40,350 bases of DNA, from positions 1,499,362-1,539,711 of the forward strand of contig NZ_MPPL01000001.1 in NCBI RefSeq assembly GCF_001911425.1, written 5' to 3'. The stretch comes from Mucilaginibacter polytrichastri. Its GTDB lineage: Bacteria; Bacteroidota; Bacteroidia; Sphingobacteriales; Sphingobacteriaceae. Position numbers and translations under genes: made by a program. The notes under the pieces were generated by a model. The model saw only the letters and a program-made list of their open reading frames with translations. It did no database searches and was not told the origin of the DNA. Below, in pieces: positions 15,904 through 23,604 of this stretch (position 1 is its first letter; every line of letters begins with the position of its first letter).

Positions 15904-16674
15904 TTACCCTGGAAAAGTTAACAATTCGTAAGTATGTTTTACGTTGCGGTATATAGCCCTGGCTGCTGCAATGAGTATGTTATTACTTTGGCGCAGGTCG
16001 CTGCGGGTCATGGTGCTTGGCTCGTCTGAGGTGTTAATCTGGTCAAATAAGCCTTTGTAATCTTCGTAAAACATCCCTTTGCCTTTATGCTTTAAAAACG
16101 ATAGTACCATTAAAAACTCGGTGCGGTCGCCTTTGATTCCTTCGGCATAACGGCCAAATTTCTCGAAAAAGGTAGTACGGCGTAAATGCGGGTGGTCGCT
16201 GTAGCAATGAAATTTACGGTAACCAAGATACCATGCCTTGAAAATCATTTCAGAATACCCATCGCGATAAGGTTTGAGATAAGGATATTTAAAGTAAGCG
16301 TAAAAACGAACAATATCCATCTCCTTGCGCTCTTCCATAATAGATAATGCATCAGCCAGATGTTTGGCATATCCCGGATACGGGTCAAAATCTTCCTGAA
16401 CGTATAGCGTGTAGGGGGTTGTTACAGCATCCTGTCCTTTGTTAATGTTGTTGCCTAACCCTTTGTTAACCGGTGTGGTAACTAAGTTAAAGCTGTATTT
16501 ATCTTTAATAGATTGCAGATATTGCTGGTGCTCGGGCTTGCTGCCATCGTCAGACACCACAATGCCGCCAAAGCTGATTTCCTGGGCCGCAAATGTTTGC
16601 AATAACCGTTCGAGCGATTGGCTGCGGTTGTAATGTGTAATTAATAGAGTGACTGCACTAAACTGCTGCGCCAT
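15904..16674 (-). CDS. Family 2 glycosyltransferase, paralog 1
   Basis: This is a 256-aa GT-A protein from the ATG at 16674 (MAQQFSAVTLLITHYNRS). The longer frame to 16683 is unsupported because the neighbouring paralog also starts MAQ. The motifs are VVSDDGSKPEH for donor binding, GLGNNINKGQDA, and YVQEDF at the metal-binding site. The C-terminal region includes HPHLRRTTFFEKFGRY and a DEPSTM motif shared with the paralog at 16750-17538. The two genes share orientation and long identical blocks, so they are a tandem duplication. Both point opposite to the main operon. The likely role is adding side-chain or repeat-unit sugars to the exopolysaccharide. Confidence 0.85.
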   Translation of the reverse strand: MAQQFSAVTLLITHYNRSQSLERLLQTFAAQEISFGGIVVSDDGSKPEHQQYLQSIKDKYSFNLVTTPVNKGLGNNINKGQDAVTTPYTLYVQEDFDPYPGYAKHLADALSIMEERKEMDIVRFYAYFKYPYLKPYRDGYSEMIFKAWYLGYRKFHCYSDHPHLRRTTFFEKFGRYAEGIKGDRTEFLMVLSFLKHKGKGMFYEDYKGLFDQINTSDEPSTMTRSDLRQSNNILIAAARAIYRNVKHTYELLTFPG

Positions 16675-16749
16675 ATAAAACAAGGGGTTAGTAAAAGCTT
16701 ATCAATAAATAGGTAATACGAATAAACGCAATTAAGGGTTCAGCCTCAA

Positions 16750-17538
16750 TTAAGACTTTTTATACAATACTTCGTAAGTCCACTTCAATAATTTATACCG
16801 AAGGTAAACATAACGCGCGGTTAAGGCCAAAGGGTTTTTGCTTTCGCGCCAGCCGGCACGCCCCATAGTGCTTGGCTCGTCCGACGAGTTTTTTTGGTAA
16901 AATAAGCCGGTAAAATCATCATAAAACAAACCGCGCCCTTTATGTTGTATAAACGATGCCGCCATTTTAAATTCGGTTAAATCGCCTTTAATACCTTCGG
17001 GGTAGCGGCCAAATTTTTCTAAAAAGTTACTGCGCCGCAAGTGCGGATGATCACTGTATACATAAAATTTAAGATGGTTGCTATAAAATGGCGAAGCTTT
17101 AAATATCATTTCAGAAAATCCTTTTTGGTAAGCTTTCGTATAAGGATATGTAAAGTAGGCATAAAAACGGGCGATATCTAAACCCGGGTCGGCCTGCAAA
17201 AAATTAAGCGCATCAATAAAATGTTCGGCAAAAGCAGTTTTCGGTTCAAAATCTTCCTGTACGTACAAGGTGTATGGGGTGGTAACCGCATCCTGCCCTT
17301 TGTTAATATTGTTACCCAGGCCTTTGTTAACAGGTGTGGTTACCAGGTTAAACTGATATTGCTCATGTAAACTTTTAATATAGGATACATGCTCGGGCTT
17401 ACTGCCATCGTCAGAAACAACAATGCCGCCAAAGGTAAATTGCTGATCTGCAAATGTTTTAAGTAACCGCTCCAGCGATCTGCTGCGGTTGTAGTGGGTA
17501 ATGAGTAAAGTAACGTCGGGAAAATGCAATTGCGCCAT
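16750..17538 (-). CDS. Family 2 glycosyltransferase, paralog 2
   Basis: This 262-aa protein closely matches the one at 15904-16674. It shares DVTLLITHYNRSRSLERLLK, VVSDDGSKPEH, GLGNNINKGQDAVTTPYTLY, the QEDF metal site, and SDEPSTM near the C-terminus. Differences cluster in the acceptor-side C-terminal half (SPFYSNHLKFYVYSDHPHLR here), suggesting similar donors but different acceptors. It is transcribed first of the pair, from the region it shares divergently with the flippase gene. Confidence 0.85.
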   Translation of the reverse strand: MAQLHFPDVTLLITHYNRSRSLERLLKTFADQQFTFGGIVVSDDGSKPEHVSYIKSLHEQYQFNLVTTPVNKGLGNNINKGQDAVTTPYTLYVQEDFEPKTAFAEHFIDALNFLQADPGLDIARFYAYFTYPYTKAYQKGFSEMIFKASPFYSNHLKFYVYSDHPHLRRSNFLEKFGRYPEGIKGDLTEFKMAASFIQHKGRGLFYDDFTGLFYQKNSSDEPSTMGRAGWRESKNPLALTARYVYLRYKLLKWTYEVLYKKS

Positions 17539-17622
17539 GTATAAAGGTGCTTAATTTACGCTAATATCTAATAAATAGATTTATTTTAATTAACCTTGTT
17601 TTACGATTATTTGAACGAAAAG

Positions 17623-18969
17623 ATGTGGCCAAAAGTAATTAGTGCGATAAAAAATAAACATTTTCTCTCCTTAGCCGGTAACGGTATCATGATTGTACTA
17701 AGCATGATAACCACTGCAATCATCTTTAGGGCATTGCCAATAGCCAAGGCTGGGGAGTGGGGCTTTTTTCAGGCTACGTTTTTATTGATCGATACTTTTC
17801 GCTCTGGTTTTATTACCACTGCTTTTATAAAATTTTATGCCGGGTCTGACGAAAAGCGTACCGTTGAGGTAGCAGGTTCTACCTGGTTTGTTGGTTTGAT
17901 AATTACCGGCATACTGGCCATCTTAAATATCCCTGCCTTATTTGCCATGCATTATGTAGCAGACGAAGGCCTTTTACTTTTCCTTAAATGGTTTGGCCTC
18001 GCTTATATATTTACATTACCCATGTTTATGGCTACCTGTGTACTACAGGGCGAGCAAAGGTTCGATCAGTTATTATATGTGCGTTTTGTTAACCGTGGCT
18101 TGTTCATTGTGTTTATTATAGTGCTTATTGTAATACACAAAATGAGCCTCGAAACCTTATTGTATTCTTACCTGGTATCTAATTTAATTACCAGTATTTA
18201 TACCATGGCCATGGGCTGGTCGCGCATTAGCACGCTTACAAAACGTACCAAAAGCAGCATTAAAGAAATCTATGATTTTGGTAAATACAGTGTGGGTACT
18301 ACGCTGAGCTCTAATATGTTTCGTACATCTGATACTTATATTATCAACTTTATGCTGGGGCCTGCTGCATTGGCCATTTATAACTTAGGCCAAAGTTTAA
18401 TGCAGCTGGTAGAGGTACCATTGGTGAGTTTTGCTGCTACGGGTATGCCGCTGCTATCGTCTTTCTATAACCAGAACAAGCGCGCAGAGGTAATTCAGAC
18501 TATGAAGAAGTACATAGGGATGCTCACCATTATACTGATACCTGCCTGTATTATAGCTTGCCTGCTGGCCGATTTTGCCATTGGGCTAATAGGTGGCGGT
18601 AAATACGCACACACTGAAGCAGCCAACGTATTTCGCTTTTTTATGACGTTTGCACTGTTGTACCCAGCAGATCGTTTCTCGGCCCTTACGCTGGATGTAA
18701 TTCACCGCCCGCAGGTTAATTTTTATAAGGTACTGGTAATGCTTGCTGCCAATATTATTTTCGACTATTTAGGTATTAAGGTATTCGGCAATATTTACGG
18801 TGTGGCTGTAACCACAGCTATCCCTGTTTTAATAGCGGTATTTATCAGCTATTTCGAACTGAATAAGTACCTCAAGTATTCTTTCTGGAGCATTTACGCT
18901 ACCGGCTATACCGAACTGAAACTTTTAATAAAACAAGGCATGGCCATAATAAGGCCATCGACTAACTAA
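17623..18969 (+). CDS. Wzx-like oligosaccharide flippase (MOP superfamily)
   Basis: This polytopic membrane protein of 448 aa starts at the ATG at 17623; a TTG at 17596 would add nine residues. It has about twelve hydrophobic segments. The N-terminal stretch HFLSLAGNGIMIVLSMITTA and conserved small-residue helices resemble polysaccharide flippases of the MOP group, which move undecaprenyl-linked repeat units across the inner membrane. It fits with the Wzy-like and Wzz-like proteins in the same locus. Its last bases overlap the converging MarR gene by 4 bp. Confidence 0.87.
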   Translation: MWPKVISAIKNKHFLSLAGNGIMIVLSMITTAIIFRALPIAKAGEWGFFQATFLLIDTFRSGFITTAFIKFYAGSDEKRTVEVAGSTWFVGLIITGILAILNIPALFAMHYVADEGLLLFLKWFGLAYIFTLPMFMATCVLQGEQRFDQLLYVRFVNRGLFIVFIIVLIVIHKMSLETLLYSYLVSNLITSIYTMAMGWSRISTLTKRTKSSIKEIYDFGKYSVGTTLSSNMFRTSDTYIINFMLGPAALAIYNLGQSLMQLVEVPLVSFAATGMPLLSSFYNQNKRAEVIQTMKKYIGMLTIILIPACIIACLLADFAIGLIGGGKYAHTEAANVFRFFMTFALLYPADRFSALTLDVIHRPQVNFYKVLVMLAANIIFDYLGIKVFGNIYGVAVTTAIPVLIAVFISYFELNKYLKYSFWSIYATGYTELKLLIKQGMAIIRPSTN

Positions 18970-19454
18970 CTCAATGCTTTAGCCGCCATAATAACCTTAG
19001 CGCGTTGGTAAAAGCTTTGCAGCTCCATTTGTTGTTCTACCTCTTCCATGGCTTTCATCAAGTTGTTTTGGGTGTCGGTTAATTGTGTTGAAGCGGCTAT
19101 CATTACTTGCCAAACAGGCTTCATCTGGGTTATCAGCGCCTGTCCTTTTTCGGTCAACTGCACCAGGCGCTTGCGCTCGTCAGTTTTGTCTTTTCCAGAT
19201 TTTATTAGTTTTTGTGTTTCCAGCTCCTTTAGTAAGGTTATGGTGGAAGGGTGCGAGTACCCGATCTCGGCAGACAGCTCAACCACGCTCAAAACAGGCT
19301 TAACATGCAGGGTATAAATTACCGGGAACCATTTAGGTTCGAAGTCCAGGCCATGGGCTTTATAGATCAGCAGGCCATCCTTGCGTATCTGCTCGGCAAG
19401 GCGCTGTAAACGGGTGGCAATGGCCAGTACGCCTAATTCGTTGATAACATTCAT
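18966..19454 (-). CDS. MarR-family transcriptional regulator
   Basis: This is a 162-aa winged-helix protein. Helices flank a DNA-binding core (LSAEIGYSHPSTITLLKELE) and a basic wing region (KTDERKRLVQLTEKG), the classic MarR layout. Its start overlaps the GNAT gene's stop by 4 bp (ATGA), so the two are translationally coupled and transcribed from one promoter at about 19970-20012. A 40-bp palindrome covers that promoter and is the likely autoregulatory operator. The ligand is unknown. MarR-GNAT fusion proteins exist in related bacteria, and here the two parts are separate genes. Confidence 0.88.
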   Translation of the reverse strand: MNVINELGVLAIATRLQRLAEQIRKDGLLIYKAHGLDFEPKWFPVIYTLHVKPVLSVVELSAEIGYSHPSTITLLKELETQKLIKSGKDKTDERKRLVQLTEKGQALITQMKPVWQVMIAASTQLTDTQNNLMKAMEEVEQQMELQSFYQRAKVIMAAKALS

Positions 19455-19960
19455 AGCGCGGTTTGTTTATCCAAATGCAATTGATAAAACATATTGTCAG
19501 TAACCATGAGGGGGAAATAGGGTGGCAGATCTGTAAGGGCTATCGGTGTAAAACCATTGCGCTCATAAAACCGGTGTGCGGCTTTTAGCTGATGAACCGT
19601 GCCTAAATATATACCTGTGATTTCCTTCTCGCTGCAGTATTGCAGCAATGTATTAAGCAATTGTTGCGCAGTGCCAAGTTCCTTACCCCGGTATTCTTTT
19701 TTAACAAACATCTTACGGATACAAGCCGAGTTATGCCCGCAATTAATCATCGCGATAGTGCCAATCAGGTTGTCGCCTATAAACGCGCCCCAAAAATTCC
19801 CGCCACCCGCGTGGTAATTGGTCTTCACATCCAGCAGATCAAGTTGCTGATTAATAGTGATGGCTAATCCAAATTCTTTTTGCTGTATGGATAAGATCAG
19901 GTCTATGATCTTATCGCAGTAATCGTTGTAAATGGGTTTTATAGTTATTGTATTTTCCAT
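19451..19960 (-). CDS. GNAT-family N-acetyltransferase
   Basis: This 169-aa protein has the GNAT fold. A beta strand GTIAMINCG is followed by the acetyl-CoA-binding region IRKMFVKKEYRGKELGTAQQLL (Q/RxxGxG/A-type loop) and the motif LGTVHQLKAAHRFYERNGF near the end. The substrate is unknown. It is the first gene of a two-gene operon with a MarR regulator, which suggests a small-molecule or stress-linked modification. The start at 19960 lies 12 bp downstream of the palindromic operator. Confidence 0.88.
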   Translation of the reverse strand: MENTITIKPIYNDYCDKIIDLILSIQQKEFGLAITINQQLDLLDVKTNYHAGGGNFWGAFIGDNLIGTIAMINCGHNSACIRKMFVKKEYRGKELGTAQQLLNTLLQYCSEKEITGIYLGTVHQLKAAHRFYERNGFTPIALTDLPPYFPLMVTDNMFYQLHLDKQTAL

Positions 19961-19972
19961 GCCGAATTATTT

Positions 19973-20012
19973 ATGTCCAAATATATGTAGTTGACTACAT
20001 ATATTTGGACAT
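19973..20012 (-). promoter_or_regulatory. 40-bp palindromic operator/promoter of the GNAT-MarR operon
   Basis: Two perfect 19-nt arms (19973-19991 and 19994-20012) flank a 2-nt centre; the core reads TGTAGTTGACTACA. On the leftward strand a TATATTTG element (19978-19985) fits the Bacteroidota -7 box and falls inside the palindrome. A bound MarR dimer would therefore cover the promoter. No TTTG -33 box is visible at the right spacing. A terminator for the upstream ATPase gene is the alternative use. Confidence 0.75.
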
Positions 20013-20045
20013 TTTATCAATTTTTTATTTCTCAACTTGAGTTAA

Positions 20046-20564
20046 TTAAAGATTGATGGTAGCCGTAAAGGTATTAGCCCGGTTCTGCTCGTCGAAATGG
20101 TAAAAGAATTCGTCGGCTGCCTTGGTAATAATCAGCAGGCCGAAGTGTTCGGGGAGGTCATTGTCCAGATTAATGGATGGAGCTTCATTTTCGTGACAGT
20201 AAAAATAAGTAAGCTCTTCTTTTTGCTTAGCATACAGCGTGTGCATTACATCTGCAGTAATAATTAAAGCATCTTTAAACTGCTCATCTTTAATTTGCGG
20301 CAGCATAAACGGGTTACCATAATCTGTTTTAACAAACTTTACAAGGGCATCAGTAATTTCGAGATTTAAGCTAACCTGGCTAGTGTTGGCATGCTTAATG
20401 GCATTGGTAAGCAGTTCTGTTAATATAAATTTAGATTTAAACAACAACTCATGCATGCCGGCATCTTCATGCACATGGGTTTTTATCACTGCCAGCATCT
20501 CTTCCAAAGCATCAGCAGGCATGCTGCTTAAAGTACCAAATTTAAAGGATTCCTGTACAAGCAC
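20046..20564 (-). CDS. RsbW-like ATP-binding protein (anti-sigma/partner-switching kinase)
   Basis: This 172-aa protein starts at a GTG at 20564, supported by an AGGAGA ribosome-binding site 8 nt upstream. It is a single GHKL-type ATPase domain: the N-box reads FILTELLTNAIKHANTS, with the Glu/Asn residues that hold Mg-ATP, and the following G1-like region reads VKTDYGNP. The size and domain match serine-kinase anti-sigma factors of the RsbW/SpoIIAB type. Beside a STAS protein and a SpoIIE-type phosphatase it should act as the switch kinase. The downstream target (a sigma factor or another protein) is not encoded here. Confidence 0.82.
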   Translation of the reverse strand: MLVQESFKFGTLSSMPADALEEMLAVIKTHVHEDAGMHELLFKSKFILTELLTNAIKHANTSQVSLNLEITDALVKFVKTDYGNPFMLPQIKDEQFKDALIITADVMHTLYAKQKEELTYFYCHENEAPSINLDNDLPEHFGLLIITKAADEFFYHFDEQNRANTFTATINL

Positions 20565-20572
20565 GTTATAGT

Positions 20573-20578
20573 CTCCTA
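20573..20578 (-). promoter_or_regulatory. Ribosome-binding site fixing a GTG start
   Basis: AGGAGA on the leftward strand stands 8 nt before the GTG at 20564. A clear Shine-Dalgarno sequence is unusual among the genes of this window and supports this non-ATG start. Confidence 0.6.
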
Positions 20579-20581
20579 TGT

Positions 20582-20917
20582 TTAGTCTTCTTTTGTGGCA
20601 TCATTAAAGCTATCGTAGATCTTAAATACCTTATCAAGGCGTATCAGTGTCAACAGGTCGTGGATATCTTTCTTTAAACCAACCAGGGCAATGTCTGCTT
20701 TTAATGATATGGCATGTTTTAATGCAGCTACCAGTGCCCCTAAAAAGGTACTGTCAATATAATTAACCTGGTGCAGGCTTAGTATGATCTTTTTGTGGTG
20801 CAGATCAAGCATGCTGATAATTTCTGATTTAAAGATAGCTGCGTTGCCCATGTTAGCTTCGTTAAGGTTAACATCTACCAGTAAATAATTGCTTTGATTT
20901 TTAATAATATCGATCAT
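20582..20917 (-). CDS. STAS-domain anti-sigma-factor antagonist
   Basis: This 111-aa protein is taken from the ATG at 20917 (MIDIIKNQSNYLLVDV). A longer frame to 20959 overlaps the phosphatase gene and is less likely. It is a single STAS domain, with the phosphorylation segment VNYIDSTFLGALV placing Ser56 after Asp55, as in SpoIIAA/RsbV proteins. In partner switching it is phosphorylated by the RsbW-like kinase (20046-20564) and dephosphorylated by the SpoIIE-type phosphatase (20919-22064). It begins one base after the phosphatase stop. Confidence 0.85.
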   Translation of the reverse strand: MIDIIKNQSNYLLVDVNLNEANMGNAAIFKSEIISMLDLHHKKIILSLHQVNYIDSTFLGALVAALKHAISLKADIALVGLKKDIHDLLTLIRLDKVFKIYDSFNDATKED

Positions 20918-20918
20918 T

Positions 20919-22064
20919 TTAGGCTGTTTTGTATACATGTATAATGCTACCGTCATCAACCTGTGATGCCGGCGGTTGTTTTACCAAAAATTGTTTGAGT
21001 TTATCAAACGAGTTTCGGCTGTCGGTTATTGTTTCCAGTTTTTTTGCAAACAGGTTGTAGTCGCTTTTGGTATCGCCTGCTACGGCATAATCAATAATAC
21101 CATCGGTAAAAATAAAAAGCTGGTCGCCGGGTTGCATGTTAATTTGCTGTTCATCATATTCGACGTTAGTAAACATGCCCAGCAGCAGGCCCGAGCAACG
21201 CAGGGATTCAAACTTTTTGGTTTTAGCCTGATAATACAGCAGGGGCAGGTCGCCCGCACCTGCATAGGTTACATGGCCCTTTTCATGGTCGACCATTAAT
21301 AACGAGAGGCTCGAAAGGATATCTTTCAGTGCTTCATCCTCGCAAATGATCTGGTTAACCTTTTCGAGGATACTGGCTACAGAATATTCGTGGCTAAGCA
21401 CTCCGTACCTTACCGCTGCGCGGATGTAACTTAAAAAACTAAAGCTCAGAAACCAGGCCATCCACTTTTTGCCCATCACATCACCCAGTATGATAAAGCT
21501 AAAACGGTCTGTTACTTGTATAAAATCAATAAAATCTCCACCGGGAATATCCTGAAAAGATTTATGCCAGAAGTTAACCTCGTATCCTTTAATATCCGGC
21601 GCTTTATGTGGTACCGAACGGATGTTAAGTGCTGCCGCCGCCTTTTTAACTTCCAGCTCAGATAGTTCGCGCTGTTTGCTTACGGTGGCCAGCAGGTTAT
21701 TAAGTTTGGCTACAATAACATTAACCGGGGTATCTTTAATTACATAATCAATGGCATGCAGGTCCAGGCCGGTGTTCACGAGTTCTTTGTCAGAAAAATC
21801 GGTCAGAAATATAAAGGGAATGTCTTTTAATGTAGGTTGTTTCAATACATATTTCCTAAACTCAATACCGTTCATTTTGGGCATCTGGTAGTCGGATAGT
21901 ATGGCATCTGGTAAATCTGCTGCCAGTTTGCGGATCGCCTCATTGGCCGACTCGGCAACAGTACACTCAAACCCGGCCTTGCTAAATGCTTTTGACAACA
22001 TTTTTAAGAACAGCGGATTATCATCAACCAGCAGTATTTTTTTAGGCACCTCGGTAGTTATCAT
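20919..22064 (-). CDS. Receiver-SpoIIE (PP2C) phosphatase, RsbU-like
   Basis: This 381-aa two-domain protein has a response-regulator receiver at residues 8-125: acidic pair Asp14-Asp15, phospho-acceptor Asp58 in ILSDYQMP, and the Lys in YVIKDTP. A short coiled linker (about 130-145) joins it to a PP2C-type serine phosphatase. Metal-binding aspartates lie in PGGDFIDF (Asp177), LGDVMGKK (Asp195), FTDGIID and DDGSIIHVY. Phosphorylation of the receiver probably tunes dephosphorylation of the adjacent STAS protein. The gene overlaps the upstream membrane-protein gene by 4 bp. Which histidine kinase feeds it is unknown. Confidence 0.9.
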   Translation of the reverse strand: MITTEVPKKILLVDDNPLFLKMLSKAFSKAGFECTVAESANEAIRKLAADLPDAILSDYQMPKMNGIEFRKYVLKQPTLKDIPFIFLTDFSDKELVNTGLDLHAIDYVIKDTPVNVIVAKLNNLLATVSKQRELSELEVKKAAAALNIRSVPHKAPDIKGYEVNFWHKSFQDIPGGDFIDFIQVTDRFSFIILGDVMGKKWMAWFLSFSFLSYIRAAVRYGVLSHEYSVASILEKVNQIICEDEALKDILSSLSLLMVDHEKGHVTYAGAGDLPLLYYQAKTKKFESLRCSGLLLGMFTNVEYDEQQINMQPGDQLFIFTDGIIDYAVAGDTKSDYNLFAKKLETITDSRNSFDKLKQFLVKQPPASQVDDGSIIHVYKTA

Positions 22065-22618
22065 GATCGTGATCGGGCAATGTTTTTCTGGTAAACAGTT
22101 TTTATTAGCAGGTAGACACCCGCTAATATAATAAGTAAAGAGATAACATCCATTATAGTTACCCCATCATTCGGATTAAAATAGTAGATGGTAAACATCT
22201 CGAAATAGGGGGGGGCAGGCATAATAATCATAGCAAAGCCGAGTATAATCATTACAACTGCAATCATAATGAGCACAAAGCCAGATGCCCGCTGCTGCCT
22301 TATAAACTTACGCGCGGTATGGTTATCAATGCGGTTATTGGTAAGCAGTACGCTAAACTCGTCCAGTAATTCTTCGCGCGATGAGGTAGCGCTCAGCTCA
22401 TCTATTTTTTTAAATTCATGAATTTGATTTTTATTAATATCGCTGATATCCAATGCCTTGTTAAACCTGCTTTGAATGTGTTTTACCGATTCGCTATCGA
22501 GGTTGCTTTCGCCCAAAAGCGTTATCAACTCATCCAGCTTCTCGTCAATCTGCGTTTGCCGTTCGTTGAGTTGTTGCAGGTTGGAAACCTCTTTCGATAT
22601 TAATTTTTTTTTATCCAA
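22061..22618 (-). CDS. Membrane protein with coiled coil, partner-switching operon
   Basis: I do not recognise a family for this 185-aa protein. The N-terminal 100 residues are charged and helical (LQQLNERQTQIDEKLDELIT), predicting a coiled coil. Two hydrophobic helices follow (about 108-130 and 155-175), separated by a short loop rich in aromatics and a Pro-Pro. A basic C-terminus closes the protein. It is the first gene of the operon and overlaps the phosphatase gene by 4 bp, so it may anchor or sense for the module. That is inference from position. Confidence 0.75.
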   Translation of the reverse strand: MDKKKLISKEVSNLQQLNERQTQIDEKLDELITLLGESNLDSESVKHIQSRFNKALDISDINKNQIHEFKKIDELSATSSREELLDEFSVLLTNNRIDNHTARKFIRQQRASGFVLIMIAVVMIILGFAMIIMPAPPYFEMFTIYYFNPNDGVTIMDVISLLIILAGVYLLIKTVYQKNIARSRS

Positions 22619-22683
22619 TTGGTATCAATATATTCAATGTAACTTAATCGGCTGTTTGTTACGTTTAACAACGCGTATTTAAA

Positions 22684-23604
22684 ATGAAAAAAACAGTCTC
22701 TGTCATTACGGTTAATTTTAATCAAAGTTTTATCACCGAGCAACTTTTGTTGTCTATTGCTAATACTAACGCATATTTAGAGATAGAAATTATAGTTGTT
22801 GATAACGGAAGCAAGGTAAATAGCGTGCCCGAATGGGAGCAAAAATACCCCGCTATAAAGTTTATACGGTCTAACCTGAACCTTGGTTTTGCCGGTGGTA
22901 ACAATTTAGGTATAAAAGAAGCAAAAGGCGAATATTTATTCTTTGTAAATAACGATACCGAATTTACTGCCGGGCTAATAGAAACTCTGGCTAATGTTTT
23001 GGATACCAACCCTAATGTTGGTTTGGTATCGCCCAAAATCAGGTATTTCGATCAGCCTGGTACACTGCAATATGCAGGTTTTACCGAAATGAATTATTAC
23101 ACCTGCCGTAACTACTGCATTGGGCAGTTTGAACCGGATAATGGCCAATATGATGATAAACTAGGCCCAACAGGTTATGCACATGGTGCAGCCATGATGT
23201 TAAAGCGCGAAGCGATGGATAAGGCTGGTTTAATGGCCGAAAATTTCTTTTTGTACTACGAAGAAATGGATTGGTGCGACCGTATTAAAAAGGCTGGTTA
23301 CGAAATATGGTTTGTACCGCAGGCATTGATCTACCATAAAGAGTCGGTTTCGGTAGGTAAGGCGAGTGGTTTGAAGGAGTACTTTATGAATCGTAATCGT
23401 ATTTTGTTTATCCGCCGTAATGCGCCGTTTATAAACAGGATGTTTTTTTATGTTTACTTTGTAGTATTGGTTACCCCGCGAAACATCATCACTTACCAGA
23501 AAAACAAGCAAAAAGGTTTTACAACCCTTTTACTAAAAGCCATTTGGTGGAATATTACCGAGAAAAAGGATAGCGAAAATTTAGGATACCCCATTACACG
23601 ATAA
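22684..23604 (+). CDS. Family 2 glycosyltransferase (rhamnosyltransferase-like)
   Basis: This 306-aa GT-A protein begins SVITVNFNQSFITEQLL, followed by VVDNGS and a GFAGGNNLGIKEAKGEYLF segment, then FVNNDTEF at the metal site. The order matches WbbL-type rhamnosyltransferases. GYAHGAAMMLKR and the acceptor-side motif YYEEMDWCDRIKKAGY, typical of this subgroup, follow. It heads a three-gene rightward set ending in an acyltransferase, and its stop codon touches the next gene's start. Confidence 0.85.
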   Translation: MKKTVSVITVNFNQSFITEQLLLSIANTNAYLEIEIIVVDNGSKVNSVPEWEQKYPAIKFIRSNLNLGFAGGNNLGIKEAKGEYLFFVNNDTEFTAGLIETLANVLDTNPNVGLVSPKIRYFDQPGTLQYAGFTEMNYYTCRNYCIGQFEPDNGQYDDKLGPTGYAHGAAMMLKREAMDKAGLMAENFFLYYEEMDWCDRIKKAGYEIWFVPQALIYHKESVSVGKASGLKEYFMNRNRILFIRRNAPFINRMFFYVYFVVLVTPRNIITYQKNKQKGFTTLLLKAIWWNITEKKDSENLGYPITR

